A DNA stretch of 64,000 bases, taken from contig NZ_CP107921.1 of assembly GCF_036014215.1 (NCBI RefSeq), positions 3,459,001 through 3,523,000 on the forward strand, in the 5' to 3' direction. This DNA is from Streptomyces sp. NBC_00440. GTDB lineage: Bacteria; Actinomycetota; Actinomycetes; Streptomycetales; Streptomycetaceae. Below, piece by piece: positions 55,128-63,579 of this stretch (position 1 is the first letter of the stretch; each line of letters starts with the position of its first letter). Below the pieces are notes generated by a model. It made no database searches and was not told the DNA's origin. It saw only the letters and a program-made list of their open reading frames with translations. Both the position numbers and the translations under genes were made by a program.

Positions 55128-57268
55128 GCCAGGACTCCATGTGCGTCGAGGGCGACCGCGCCGCCCGGGTGGACGAGCAGCGGATTGACTTCGAGCTCGG
55201 CGAGCTCGGGGTGTTCGACCGCGGCACGCGCGAGCGCGCAGAGCGCGCCGGCGGCCGCGTCGAGGTGGGCGGCGGGGGCGCCCCGCCAGCCGGTGAGCAG
55301 TGGTGCGTGGCGCAGCGCGAGCAGCAGTTCGCGGGCCCTCCCGGGGGTGAGGGGCGCCATGGCGAGAACGGTGTCGGCGAGCAGTTCGGCGGTGACCCCG
55401 CCGATGCCGACCATGGCAACGGGTCCGAAGGCCGGATCGCGGCGTACGCCCGCGATGAGCTCGACCGCGTACGGAGGACGGGCCATCGCCTCCACGGCAT
55501 AGCGGTCGGCGCCGGTCGCCTCCCGCATCCGGGCGAACGCCCTCCGCAGCGCCGCTTCGTCGTCGAGACCGAGGGCCACCCCGCCCGCCTCGGTCTTGTG
55601 CGCCAGGCCCATCGCCTTGAGCACGAGCGGATATCCGGTGCGGTGCGCCGCGTCGGCCGCCTCGTCCACCGTGCTGACGAACTCCGCCGCCGGGAAGACC
55701 ATCCCGTACGAGCAGAGCAGCCCACGGACGGTCTGATATCCCCCGTCGGGAACCCGGTGCGGAGCGGTGCCGATCGGAAGGGGCGCCGGGGGCTGCGGCA
55801 GTCCGGTCCGTCGCAGCCGGTCCGTGGCCGCGAGCGCGGTCGCCGCCTGCTCGATTCGCTCGTACACCGGGACGCCGTGCTGCCGCAGGACGGCGAGGGC
55901 CGGGGTGTCGCGGGCCATGGTGTGCACGACGAGCGTACGTCCGGACTCCCGTACCGCAGCGGCCAGTTCGCGGGCGACATCGCACTCGCGGGCCGCCTGG
56001 GCGGGGTTGGCGGTGGCGTAGTCGCCGAAGTAGCCGGTGAGGACGGTGGCGTCGGCTTCGCCCGCGAGGAGCAGAGACCGGGCGATACGGGCGTAGTTGC
56101 CGATGTCCGACTCACCGGCGCCCGCGAGGTCGACGGGATTTCCGCAGCCGCCGCCCGGGGGCAGATACGCGCCGACGGCCGCCTGTGTCGCGGCGGAGAG
56201 CGCGGGCACCTCAAGACCGCTCGCGCTCAACGCATCGGCAGCCAGGGCCCCTTGTCCCCCGCTGTCCCCGACAACGGCTATCCGGGCCGCCCCTCCTCCG
56301 GGGACCGGCCCCCCGGAGCCCGGCCGGGCCCCCGCCGCCAGCAGGCACAGTGCGACGTCGACCAGTTCCCCGGCCGTATCGAGCAGGAGCGCACCCGAGT
56401 CCCGGCACACCGCCGCCACCACCGCTCGGGCGCTGACCAGGGCACCGGTGTGCGAGGCTGCGGCACGGCCGGACGCCTCACTGCGGCCAACGGTCAGCAA
56501 CAGCACCGGTTTGTTCGCCGCGTGGGCTGCGGCGAGGGTACGGGCGAGCCGGCGCCCGTCCCGGAAGTCCTCCACGTACGCGGCGATCACGCGGGTCGCG
56601 TCGTGCGCGATCAGGGAGTCGAGCGCGTCCGCCGCATCGATGTCCCGCTGGTTTCCGAGCGACACGAAGCGGGAGAAACCCTGTCCCGCGCGGGCCAGCA
56701 GCCGGCCGATCTCCAGGGCGAGATTGCCGCTCTGCGACACCAGACCGACCTGGCCGGACGGGAAGTCGCCCCAGCTCAGCCGGAGTTCGCTCGTCGTGTC
56801 GACCACACCCATGCAGTTGGGACCGAGGAGCCGGGCCCCGCGGGCGGTGACGAGCGAGGCGAGTCCGCGCTCGGCATCGGCCGCCGAGTCGGCCGGATCT
56901 GCCGCATCCGCTGCACCGCCACCCGTACCGAATCCCGCTCCTCCGGAGGTGATCACGGTGAAGCAGCGGGCTCCGATGGACAGCCCCTCGGCCACCACCC
57001 CCCGCACCTGCGGGGGCGGCACCGCCACCACGATGTGCTCAGGGGCCACGGGCAGCGACGCGAGGCCGGGCAGGAACGGCACCCCGTCGAGGACGCCACC
57101 GCGCCGGTTCACCAGCTGAACGGTGCGGCGGTGGCGCCCGGCGAGTGCGCCGGACGCGAGCCAGTACCCCCACTTCTCCGGGTTGCCCGAGGCCCCGACG
57201 ACGGCGACGGACTCCGGGTCGAACAGCACACGGAGAGCGTCGGCCGTCACCATGCGTTCTGTGGTCAT
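55124..57268 (-). CDS. ADP-forming acyl-CoA synthetase (acetate-CoA ligase family)
   Basis: A 714-residue protein joining both halves of ADP-forming acetyl-CoA synthetase. The CoA-binding domain (about 10-140) has VAVVGASGNPEKWGYWL; the succinyl-CoA-ligase-like middle has VGLVSQSGNLALEIGRLL and SLGNQRDIDAADAL; the ATP-grasp domain (about 490-710) has YPLVLKAMGLAHKTEAGGVALGL and ends with LEVNPLLVHPGG. ATG 57268 overlaps the dehydrogenase stop by 4 bp. It interconverts an acid and CoA with its thioester, coupled to ADP/ATP. Confidence 0.9.
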   Translation of the reverse strand: MTTERMVTADALRVLFDPESVAVVGASGNPEKWGYWLASGALAGRHRRTVQLVNRRGGVLDGVPFLPGLASLPVAPEHIVVAVPPPQVRGVVAEGLSIGARCFTVITSGGAGFGTGGGAADAADPADSAADAERGLASLVTARGARLLGPNCMGVVDTTSELRLSWGDFPSGQVGLVSQSGNLALEIGRLLARAGQGFSRFVSLGNQRDIDAADALDSLIAHDATRVIAAYVEDFRDGRRLARTLAAAHAANKPVLLLTVGRSEASGRAAASHTGALVSARAVVAAVCRDSGALLLDTAGELVDVALCLLAAGARPGSGGPVPGGGAARIAVVGDSGGQGALAADALSASGLEVPALSAATQAAVGAYLPPGGGCGNPVDLAGAGESDIGNYARIARSLLLAGEADATVLTGYFGDYATANPAQAARECDVARELAAAVRESGRTLVVHTMARDTPALAVLRQHGVPVYERIEQAATALAATDRLRRTGLPQPPAPLPIGTAPHRVPDGGYQTVRGLLCSYGMVFPAAEFVSTVDEAADAAHRTGYPLVLKAMGLAHKTEAGGVALGLDDEAALRRAFARMREATGADRYAVEAMARPPYAVELIAGVRRDPAFGPVAMVGIGGVTAELLADTVLAMAPLTPGRARELLLALRHAPLLTGWRGAPAAHLDAAAGALCALARAAVEHPELAELEVNPLLVHPGGAVALDAHGVLA

Positions 57269-58503
57269 CCGTACCACCCGAAGCGCTCGGCGATCACCGG
57301 CAGCCGGTCCGCGACGATCGCGTGGGCGGCCGCGCGCGGCGTCGTACCGTCGGCCTCCGACCGGGCCAGCATCTGGTCGATGAGGGACCGCATCGACCGG
57401 CGGATGTGGGCGAACGCCTCGTCCGCGTCGGCGCCGATGTCACCGAACAGCGTCCACCACCACCACGCGTTCGTGGCGGAGTTGACGACCACGTCGGGCA
57501 GTACGGCGATGCCGCGCTCCGCGAGCAGGAGCTCCGCACCGGGCAGTACCGGCATATTGGCGGCCTCGACGATCCAACGCGCCCTGATCTGGGCCTGGTT
57601 GGCGGTGTCGATGGCATAGGAGACGGCAGCCGGAACGAGCACATCGGCGTCCACGGAGAGCCAGGCGTCGCTTCCCGGCAGCTCCGCATCACCGGGTCCG
57701 AGAGCGGTCCGGTCGACCGCCCCGTACGAGTCCCGCGCGAGCAGCAGCGCCTCCACGTCGAGCCCGTCGGGGTTGGCGATGGTGCCCTTGATGTCCGCCA
57801 CGGCCACGACCCTCAGACTGGCCGCGGCGAGGAAACGCGCGGTGGCCCCGCCCATCGTGCCGAGCCCCTGTACGGAAACCCGCGTCCCCTCGTACGGGAC
57901 GCCCGCGCGGTCCAGAACCGCGAGCACCGACTCGGCCACGCCGCAGCCGCCCGCCAGTTCGTCCAGGCCGATGCCCTCCACCTCGACCGCGAAGGCGTCC
58001 GCCAGCCGCTGCCGGGCCGTCGACTCGTCGTCGAGCAGCGGATAGACGGCCTGGATGGAGGAGACGAGACCCGCCTCGGCGGCGGCCTTGTCCACGATGT
58101 CCTGGCTCAGCCCCAGATCCTCGCCGGTGGTCCAGAACCTCTCGATGTACGGCCGCATGGCCCGCAGGTACCGCACCAGGATGCCGTACGCCTCGGGGCT
58201 CCGGGGATCACAGTCGATGCCGCCCTTGGCCCCGCCCAGCGGGATGTAACGGGCTGTCGGGTCATCGCTGTTGAAGTGCAGGGCCTCCTTCATGGTCATG
58301 CCCCGGGCCAGCCCCGCGACCTCGTCGAGGGTGCAGCCCTCCCGCATCCGCAGGCCACCGCTGGACACACCGCGCACCAGCCGGTCGACCACCAAGTGGC
58401 CTGTGCGGCCGGTGACATGGTCGGTCCAGGTCAGCGAGATCAGCGGGGCAGCGGGGGTGGAAGAGGTGAGGGAGGTGGTGGTACGGCTCGGCTGGGTGGT
58501 CAT
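57265..58503 (-). CDS. Glu/Leu/Phe/Val amino acid dehydrogenase
   Basis: A 412-residue NAD(P)-dependent oxidative deaminase. GGLRMREGCTLDEVAGLARGMTMK and YIPLGGAKGGIDCDP (substrate and catalytic Lys) are the family core; VQGLGTMGGATARFL is the dinucleotide fold; IVEAANMPVLPGAE follows. It overlaps the flanking genes by 4 bp on each side. It should convert an L-amino acid to its 2-oxo acid, feeding the TPP enzyme next to it. Whether it prefers glutamate or a larger side chain cannot be read here. Confidence 0.92.
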   Translation of the reverse strand: MTTQPSRTTTSLTSSTPAAPLISLTWTDHVTGRTGHLVVDRLVRGVSSGGLRMREGCTLDEVAGLARGMTMKEALHFNSDDPTARYIPLGGAKGGIDCDPRSPEAYGILVRYLRAMRPYIERFWTTGEDLGLSQDIVDKAAAEAGLVSSIQAVYPLLDDESTARQRLADAFAVEVEGIGLDELAGGCGVAESVLAVLDRAGVPYEGTRVSVQGLGTMGGATARFLAAASLRVVAVADIKGTIANPDGLDVEALLLARDSYGAVDRTALGPGDAELPGSDAWLSVDADVLVPAAVSYAIDTANQAQIRARWIVEAANMPVLPGAELLLAERGIAVLPDVVVNSATNAWWWWTLFGDIGADADEAFAHIRRSMRSLIDQMLARSEADGTTPRAAAHAIVADRLPVIAERFGWYG

Positions 58504-60269
58504 CGGGGGGTCTCCTCCGGAACGGTGATCAGGGTCGGGCCCGGCGCGGTCAGCGCCCGGGTCAGCGCGTCGGCCAGCTCCTCGGGCGAGTGGGCGCGCT
58601 CGCCGTAACCGCCGTAGGCGCGGGCGAGGGCGGGCAGGTCGACAGACGGAAGGTCGACGGCGGTGGGGGTGTCGCCACGGGCGGTCATCTCGTCGCGGAT
58701 CTCGCCGTAACCGCCGTTGTCGAACACCACGACGGGCAGCGGAAGCCTCAGTTGTGCGGCGATGGCCAGCTCCTGGACGGAGAACTGCAGGCCGCCGTCG
58801 CCGCTGAGAGCGACGACCTGCCGGCCCGGGCAGGCGGTCTTCGCGCCGATCGCGGCCGGCAGGGCGTAGCCGAGCGTGCCGAACCCGGTGGGATGCAGAT
58901 AGCGGCCCTCGGGACCGACCGGCAGATGCGGCAGCGCACCGTAGTAGCAGCATTGGGCGCTGTCGGAGGTGATGACGGCGTCGGGGGCGAGCACCCGGCG
59001 GACGGCCCGCAGATAGGGCACCCAGCGGGCATCCCGGACACGGGTCTCGTCATCGCGGGCGACGCGCAGGGCGGCGACGGTGCGGGCGGCGTCCCCCTCC
59101 GGCAACACGGACGGCGACACGGACGGCGACCGCTCGGCAGCGGTCGCGGCGGCAGCGGTCGCGGCGGCGGCTCCACCCCTGCCCGTACCGGTCGCGGCGG
59201 CCCCACCCCTCGCCCGTAGCGCGTCGATCACGGCGCCCACCGTCGCGCGGGCGTCGCCCACCAGGGGATGGCCGGCGGCCGGCTCCGCGTACATCTGGGC
59301 CGGGTCGACGTCGATCCGGATCAGGGTGCCGTTCAGTTCCAGGGGAGCCGACCACAGGTCCGACTCGGCCAGCTCCGTGCCGACGGCGACGACGGCGTCG
59401 CGGTCCGCCAGCCACTTCTGGACGGCCGGGCTGTGCAGTGACACCCCCACCGACAGGGGATGCGTCTCGGCGACGATTCCCTTGCCGTTCGCGGTGGTGA
59501 CCACCGGGGCGCCCAGTTCCTCGGCGAGCACCAGACACTCCTCGCCTGCGCGGCGCGCACCGCCGCCGAGCACGATCGCCGGGTGCCGCGCCGTGCGCAA
59601 GGCGTCCGCCGCCCGGTCCACCTCGGCGCACGGTGGAACCGCCGGCGCGGCGGGCGGGGCGAGCCGGATCCCGCTCACCGGTTCGGCGGCCTCCAGCAGG
59701 TCGAGCGGTATCTCGATGTGCGCGGGCCGCGGCCGGCCCGAGGTGAACAGCGCGAATGCCCGCGCCACGGCCGCACCGATCTCGTCGACCGACGACACCC
59801 GGTGGCTGAAGGCGGCGACACCACGCATCGCGTCCGTCTGGCTGCGCATTTCATGCAGCAGTCCGTTGGACAGCCGGGGATGCCGCAGCGGCATCCCGGG
59901 CGAGACGACGAGCAGCGGCACGCTGTCCGAGTACGCCTGCCCGACTGCGGCCGCGATGTTCAGCAACGCGGGCCCGGTGGTGGTGATCGCGACCCCGGGC
60001 CGGCCGCTCACCCGGGCGTACGCGTCCGCCGCGTAACCCGCCCCCTGTTCGTGACGGGGTGTCACGTTCCCGATGTCGTACCGCCGCAGATACCGGTAGA
60101 TCTCCAGATTGTGGGTGCCTGGGATACCGAAGACCTCCCGTACGCCGTGCGCCACAAGGGATCTGACGATCGCCTCGCCTCCGGACATCGCCGGCTCGGG
60201 GCCGAAACGCTCAGGAGCGCCGGGGCGGTCCGCGTCGCCGGGGACGCGGGGTGCGCTGTGCTCGCCCAT
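58500..60269 (-). CDS. TPP-dependent 2-oxo acid decarboxylase-like enzyme
   Basis: A 589-residue thiamine diphosphate enzyme of the acetolactate synthase superfamily. The catalytic Glu lies in TPRHEQGAGYAADAYAR; ALSGDGGLQFSVQELAIA is the TPP-magnesium motif. An Ala/Thr-rich insert (encoded near 59080-59180) separates the middle and C-terminal domains. Similar streptomycete proteins are often annotated 5-guanidino-2-oxopentanoate decarboxylase. It starts 1 bp after the acyl-CoA dehydrogenase stop and overlaps the amino acid dehydrogenase by 4 bp. Oxo-acid decarboxylation fits the neighbours better than acetolactate synthesis. Confidence 0.88.
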   Translation of the reverse strand: MGEHSAPRVPGDADRPGAPERFGPEPAMSGGEAIVRSLVAHGVREVFGIPGTHNLEIYRYLRRYDIGNVTPRHEQGAGYAADAYARVSGRPGVAITTTGPALLNIAAAVGQAYSDSVPLLVVSPGMPLRHPRLSNGLLHEMRSQTDAMRGVAAFSHRVSSVDEIGAAVARAFALFTSGRPRPAHIEIPLDLLEAAEPVSGIRLAPPAAPAVPPCAEVDRAADALRTARHPAIVLGGGARRAGEECLVLAEELGAPVVTTANGKGIVAETHPLSVGVSLHSPAVQKWLADRDAVVAVGTELAESDLWSAPLELNGTLIRIDVDPAQMYAEPAAGHPLVGDARATVGAVIDALRARGGAAATGTGRGGAAAATAAAATAAERSPSVSPSVLPEGDAARTVAALRVARDDETRVRDARWVPYLRAVRRVLAPDAVITSDSAQCCYYGALPHLPVGPEGRYLHPTGFGTLGYALPAAIGAKTACPGRQVVALSGDGGLQFSVQELAIAAQLRLPLPVVVFDNGGYGEIRDEMTARGDTPTAVDLPSVDLPALARAYGGYGERAHSPEELADALTRALTAPGPTLITVPEETPR

Positions 60270-60270
60270 C

Positions 60271-61428
60271 TCACATCCCCCGCGAGATCACGAGGCGCAT
60301 GATGTCCGATGTGCCTTCCTCGATCTCCTCCAGCTTGGCGTCGCGCATCCACTGCTCCACCGGGTACTCGCGGGAGTAGCCCCAGCCACCGAGCGTCTGG
60401 ACCGCCGCCCAGGTGCAGTACGCGGCGGTCTCCGATGCGGTCAGCTTGGCCATGGCCGCCTCCGCCGTGGCGTCCAGGCCGGCGTCCAGCCGCTTCGCGG
60501 CCCGCCAGGTCATGAGCCGCGCCTGCTCGACACGCGTACGCATGTCCGCGAGGCGGAAGGCCACCGCCTGGTGTTCGATGACCGGCCTGCCGAACTGCTG
60601 GCGGGTCTTCGCGTAGTCGCGGGCGTACTCGTATGCGGCCCTGGCCACACCGGTCGCGGCGGCGCCCAGCACGGTGCGGGAGATGTCGAAGGTGCGCATG
60701 AGGCCCTGGAAGCCCTGCCCCTCCGCGCCTAGCCGGTCCGACTCGGGCACGAACGCGTCGCTGAAGAAGATCTCCCGGCAGACGATGGCGCGCTGGCCCA
60801 TCTTCCGCATCGGTTCACCGAAGCTGACTCCTGCGGTGTCCTTGTGGAGCAGGAAGGCGGTGACGCCCCGGGAGCGCCGGGCCGGGTCGGTCTTGGCGAA
60901 CACGACGTACTGCTCGGCCTCTCCGGCGTTGGAGATCCACGCCTTCTGGCCGTTCAGCACATACCCGGCGTCGGTGCGCGTCGCCGTCGTCGCGATGGAC
61001 GCCGCGTCGGACCCGGAGCCCGGCTCGGTGACGGCCAGCGAGGTCATCGGGGTGTCAGGACCGGCCAGCGGGGTGAGCCAGTCGCGCTGCTGCTGTTCGG
61101 TGCCGAGCGCGAGGAGGGGGTCGGCGAAGAAGCCGTTGGAGCAGAGCAGGTTGCCGATGCCCAGATCACCGACGCACAGCTCTTCCTGGACCAGGCACTG
61201 GGTGAAGACGTCGGTGAATCCGCCGCCCCCGTACTCCTCGGGAAGCATGAAGCCGGTGATCCCGACCTTGGCGGCCTTGCGCCACAGATCCCAGGGCGTC
61301 TCGACATCGGCTTCGTCCACAGCGCGCGCCCTCGGGCGGATCTCCTCGCGCGCGAAGGTCCGGGTGAGTTCGACGATGTCGCGCTGATCGACGGTGAGCG
61401 GGACCAGTTCGGCCGGCAGCTCGGACAT
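60271..61428 (-). CDS. Acyl-CoA dehydrogenase
   Basis: A 385-residue FAD acyl-CoA dehydrogenase of the short/medium-chain type. ITGFMLPEEYGGGGF, SLAVTEPGSGSDAASI and YVLNGQKAWISNAGEA are intact; the C-terminal KLEEIEEGTSDIMRLVISR contains the catalytic Glu. GGAGG sits five bases before the ATG. It is the first gene of the operon, and two ACTGA-N8-TCAGT boxes lie 37-109 bp upstream. Confidence 0.93.
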   Translation of the reverse strand: MSELPAELVPLTVDQRDIVELTRTFAREEIRPRARAVDEADVETPWDLWRKAAKVGITGFMLPEEYGGGGFTDVFTQCLVQEELCVGDLGIGNLLCSNGFFADPLLALGTEQQQRDWLTPLAGPDTPMTSLAVTEPGSGSDAASIATTATRTDAGYVLNGQKAWISNAGEAEQYVVFAKTDPARRSRGVTAFLLHKDTAGVSFGEPMRKMGQRAIVCREIFFSDAFVPESDRLGAEGQGFQGLMRTFDISRTVLGAAATGVARAAYEYARDYAKTRQQFGRPVIEHQAVAFRLADMRTRVEQARLMTWRAAKRLDAGLDATAEAAMAKLTASETAAYCTWAAVQTLGGWGYSREYPVEQWMRDAKLEEIEEGTSDIMRLVISRGM

Positions 61429-61464
61429 GGTGCCTCCAGACAGAGACGGCAGCAGAAGGGATTT

Positions 61465-61482
61465 ACTGAACCGTCAGTCAGT
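61465..61482. promoter_or_regulatory. ACTGA-N8-TCAGT box 1
   Basis: ACTGA (61465-61469), 8 bases, TCAGT (61478-61482), 37 bp upstream of the acyl-CoA dehydrogenase ATG. TetR-type; same form as at 35174. Confidence 0.6.
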
Positions 61483-61519
61483 ATCTGGAGGCGCGAGCGG
61501 CCCTGTCAACGAGTGCGCT

Positions 61520-61537
61520 ACTGAATCATCGATCAGT
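61520..61537. promoter_or_regulatory. ACTGA-N8-TCAGT box 2
   Basis: ACTGA (61520-61524), 8 bases, TCAGT (61533-61537). Its spacing from box 1 is 55 bp centre to centre, about five helical turns. Confidence 0.6.
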
Positions 61538-61628
61538 TATTGCGGGAGGGCGCACGAGGCCGCCCGCCACCGAAGAGGACGGCGGGCGAGGCGGGTGGCC
61601 AGTGACCCGCCACCCACCACCAGTCACC

Positions 61629-61677
61629 AGCGGTCAGCGGTCAGCGGTCAGCGGCCAGCGGCCAGCGGTCAGCGGCA
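61629..61677. repeat. 7-bp tandem repeat (AGCGGYC x7)
   Basis: Seven consecutive 7-bp units AGCGGTC/AGCGGCC (61629-61677, the last AGCGGCA) lie between the two boxes and the small Cys-rich gene, in non-coding DNA. It is not a CRISPR (no spacers). Confidence 0.9.
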
Positions 61678-61702
61678 GATGAAGCGGATCGAACCGGCCG
61701 CG

Positions 61703-61948
61703 TCAGGAGCGAGCAGCACCGTTGCCGCGGCCGGTGACGCCGGGCCGGGAGTTCAGTGACCACATGTGCGTGCACCGCGGGCACTGGAGGTGGGCGACCG
61801 GCCCCTTGTTGGAGATCAGATAGCGCCAGTGCTCGAAGCAGTTGCGGCGACTCGCGCAGGTCGCGCAGTGGCGGGCGTCATCACAGACGGGGCAGGCCAC
61901 CCAGGCACGACGGCTGGAATCCGCCTGCGGATCAATGGGCAGCCGCAC
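61703..61948 (-). CDS. Small Cys-rich zinc-ribbon-like protein
   Basis: An 81-residue protein starting VRLPIDPQADSSRRAWVAC. It has four Cys pairs or near pairs: CPVC, CATC with an extra Cys (ASRRNC), and CPRC, enough for one or two zinc sites, plus FEHWRYLISNKG. The GTG at 61948 follows GGGGGAGGAG, and the gene overlaps the DUF6400 stop by 17 bp. I recall similar small proteins in Streptomyces but no function. Confidence 0.65.
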   Translation of the reverse strand: MRLPIDPQADSSRRAWVACPVCDDARHCATCASRRNCFEHWRYLISNKGPVAHLQCPRCTHMWSLNSRPGVTGRGNGAARS

Positions 61949-62183
61949 GGCCCGGCTCCTCCCCCGGCAGGACACCGGCCGCGACCAGCATGTCGTAGGT
62001 GCGCTGCTGCTCCGCGTCCAGGCCCGAGTAGAGAAGGGCGTACGCCTCGTCCTCACCCCGGAGGGCCTCCACCGGGTCCCACTCGGGCCCGAGCGCAGCC
62101 ACGACCTCGGCCCGTCGCCGGGATTCGTCGAAGGTCAGGTCCATCGTGAAGGGGGTGAGGTCGGTGGTGTTGTCCGGGTTCAT
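61932..62183 (-). CDS. DUF6400 family small protein
   Basis: An 83-residue acidic helical protein starting MNPDNTTDLTPFTMDLTFDES and containing LGPEWDPVEALRGEDEAYALLYSGL. The family is DUF6400, with no assigned role. The in-frame ATG at 62219 would add 12 residues, but MNPDN is the usual start. It is coupled to the Cys-rich protein by overlap. Confidence 0.7.
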   Translation of the reverse strand: MNPDNTTDLTPFTMDLTFDESRRRAEVVAALGPEWDPVEALRGEDEAYALLYSGLDAEQQRTYDMLVAAGVLPGEEPGRAAAH

Positions 62184-62351
62184 GGCGAGACTTCCGATGT
62201 ACGGGCAGATCCTCACCATCTGTACCAGTCGCCCACCGCACCAGGGAAGGGTGACCTAAGCCGCCCCACGACAGCCTGGCACGACGCACCGCCCGGCCCA
62301 CTGACGGGACGCACCCGGATCCGCCGACAGGGGCGGGCCGTTACCGGCACC

Positions 62352-62387
62352 GAGCCGTGAGAGTACGGACGCGTCCTCTCACGGCTC
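62352..62387 (-). terminator. Hairpin downstream of EamA gene
   Basis: GAGCCGTGAGAG (62352-62363) and CTCTCACGGCTC (62376-62387) form a 12-bp stem with a 12-base loop. It lies 125 bp past the EamA stop and upstream of the DUF6400 start, in the 328-bp gene-free stretch (62184-62511). That stretch otherwise has only three copies of CCTGAGCCAYCC. Confidence 0.5.
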
Positions 62388-62511
62388 TGTGACGCACTTC
62401 ACCGGCGGCCCCACAGGACCGGCACGGGGCAGCCACCGGCTGACCCCTCACCGGATGACCCCCGCCACCGCCTGAGCCACCCCCTGAGCCATCCCCTGAG
62501 CCATCCCCGCG

Positions 62512-63489
62512 TCACTTCCCCGTGATCTGCGTCCGTACCGCCCCCATGCTCGCCACGATCACCAGCGCGATCGCCAGCGCGTCCAACGCGGACAGCGCCT
62601 GGTGCAGGACGAGGAAGCCGGCCAGCGCCGCGATGGCCGGCTCCAGGCTCATCAGGACCGCGAAGGTCGATGCGGGGAGCCGGCGCAGGGCGAGCAGTTC
62701 AAGCGTGTACGGGAGTACGGACGACAGCAGCGCCACCGCCGCGCCCAGGCCCAGCGTGCTCGGCACGAGCAGTTTCGAGCCCGCGTCCGCGATGCCCAGC
62801 GGCAGCATCAGCAGGGCGCCCACCGTCATCGCCAGCGCCAGTCCGTCCGCGCGCGGGAAGCGGGCGCCGGTGCGGGCGCTGTAGATGATGTACGCGGCCC
62901 ACATCGCGCCGGCCCCGAGCGCGAACGCCACACCGGCCAGGTTCAGGCCGCCCAAGCCACCGCCGCTCAGCAGCACCACTCCGCAGAGGGCTAGCCCGGC
63001 CCACAGCAGGTTCACCAGCCTCCGTGAGGCGATCACCGAGAGGGCGAGCGGGCCGAGGACCTCCATGGTCACGGCCGCGCCCAGCGGGATGCGGTCGGCC
63101 GCCTGGTAGAAGAGGCCGTTCATTCCGGCCATCGCGATCCCGAAGACCAGGACCGTGCCCCAGTCCGTCCGCGACAGCCCGCGCACCCGGGGCCGGCACA
63201 CGATGAGCAGCACGATCGCGGCGACGCCGAGACGCAGCGAGACGACGCCGAGCGCCCCGGCCCTGGGCATCAGCCAGACGGCCACGGCCGCCCCGAACTG
63301 CACCGAGATCCCCCCGGCCAGCACCAGACCGAGCGGCCCCAGCCGACCACGCAGCCCGTTGACCCCGGAGGCCCCGGTCTCGCCGGTGTCCGGGGCGCCG
63401 GCGGTGACCGGGGCTGCGTTCGTCGTGGTGGAGGGGGCGGTCAGTGCGCTGTCGAGGGCCTTGGCGTCGGCGGGGGCGATCGGATCCAT
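62512..63489 (-). CDS. EamA/RhtA-type DMT family transporter
   Basis: A 325-residue membrane exporter with ten predicted helices after a 45-residue Thr/Ala-rich N-terminal tail. Two EamA repeats are visible: VLAGGISVQFGAAVAVWLMP with GMNGLFYQAADRIPLGAAVTMEVLGPL, and GAGAMWAAYIIYSARTG with TFAVLMSLEPAIAALAGFLVL. Members export amino acids such as threonine and homoserine. The ATG at 63489 is used; a GTG three codons upstream is possible. It stands alone. Confidence 0.9.
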   Translation of the reverse strand: MDPIAPADAKALDSALTAPSTTTNAAPVTAGAPDTGETGASGVNGLRGRLGPLGLVLAGGISVQFGAAVAVWLMPRAGALGVVSLRLGVAAIVLLIVCRPRVRGLSRTDWGTVLVFGIAMAGMNGLFYQAADRIPLGAAVTMEVLGPLALSVIASRRLVNLLWAGLALCGVVLLSGGGLGGLNLAGVAFALGAGAMWAAYIIYSARTGARFPRADGLALAMTVGALLMLPLGIADAGSKLLVPSTLGLGAAVALLSSVLPYTLELLALRRLPASTFAVLMSLEPAIAALAGFLVLHQALSALDALAIALVIVASMGAVRTQITGK

Positions 63490-63579
63490 GCCGTCCACAG
63501 TAAGGGCCCGGAGCGGTATTCCCCTCTTACGGGATCCGCCTCGCACGGATCACGGGCGCCGCCCATGGCTCCCAGGTGC

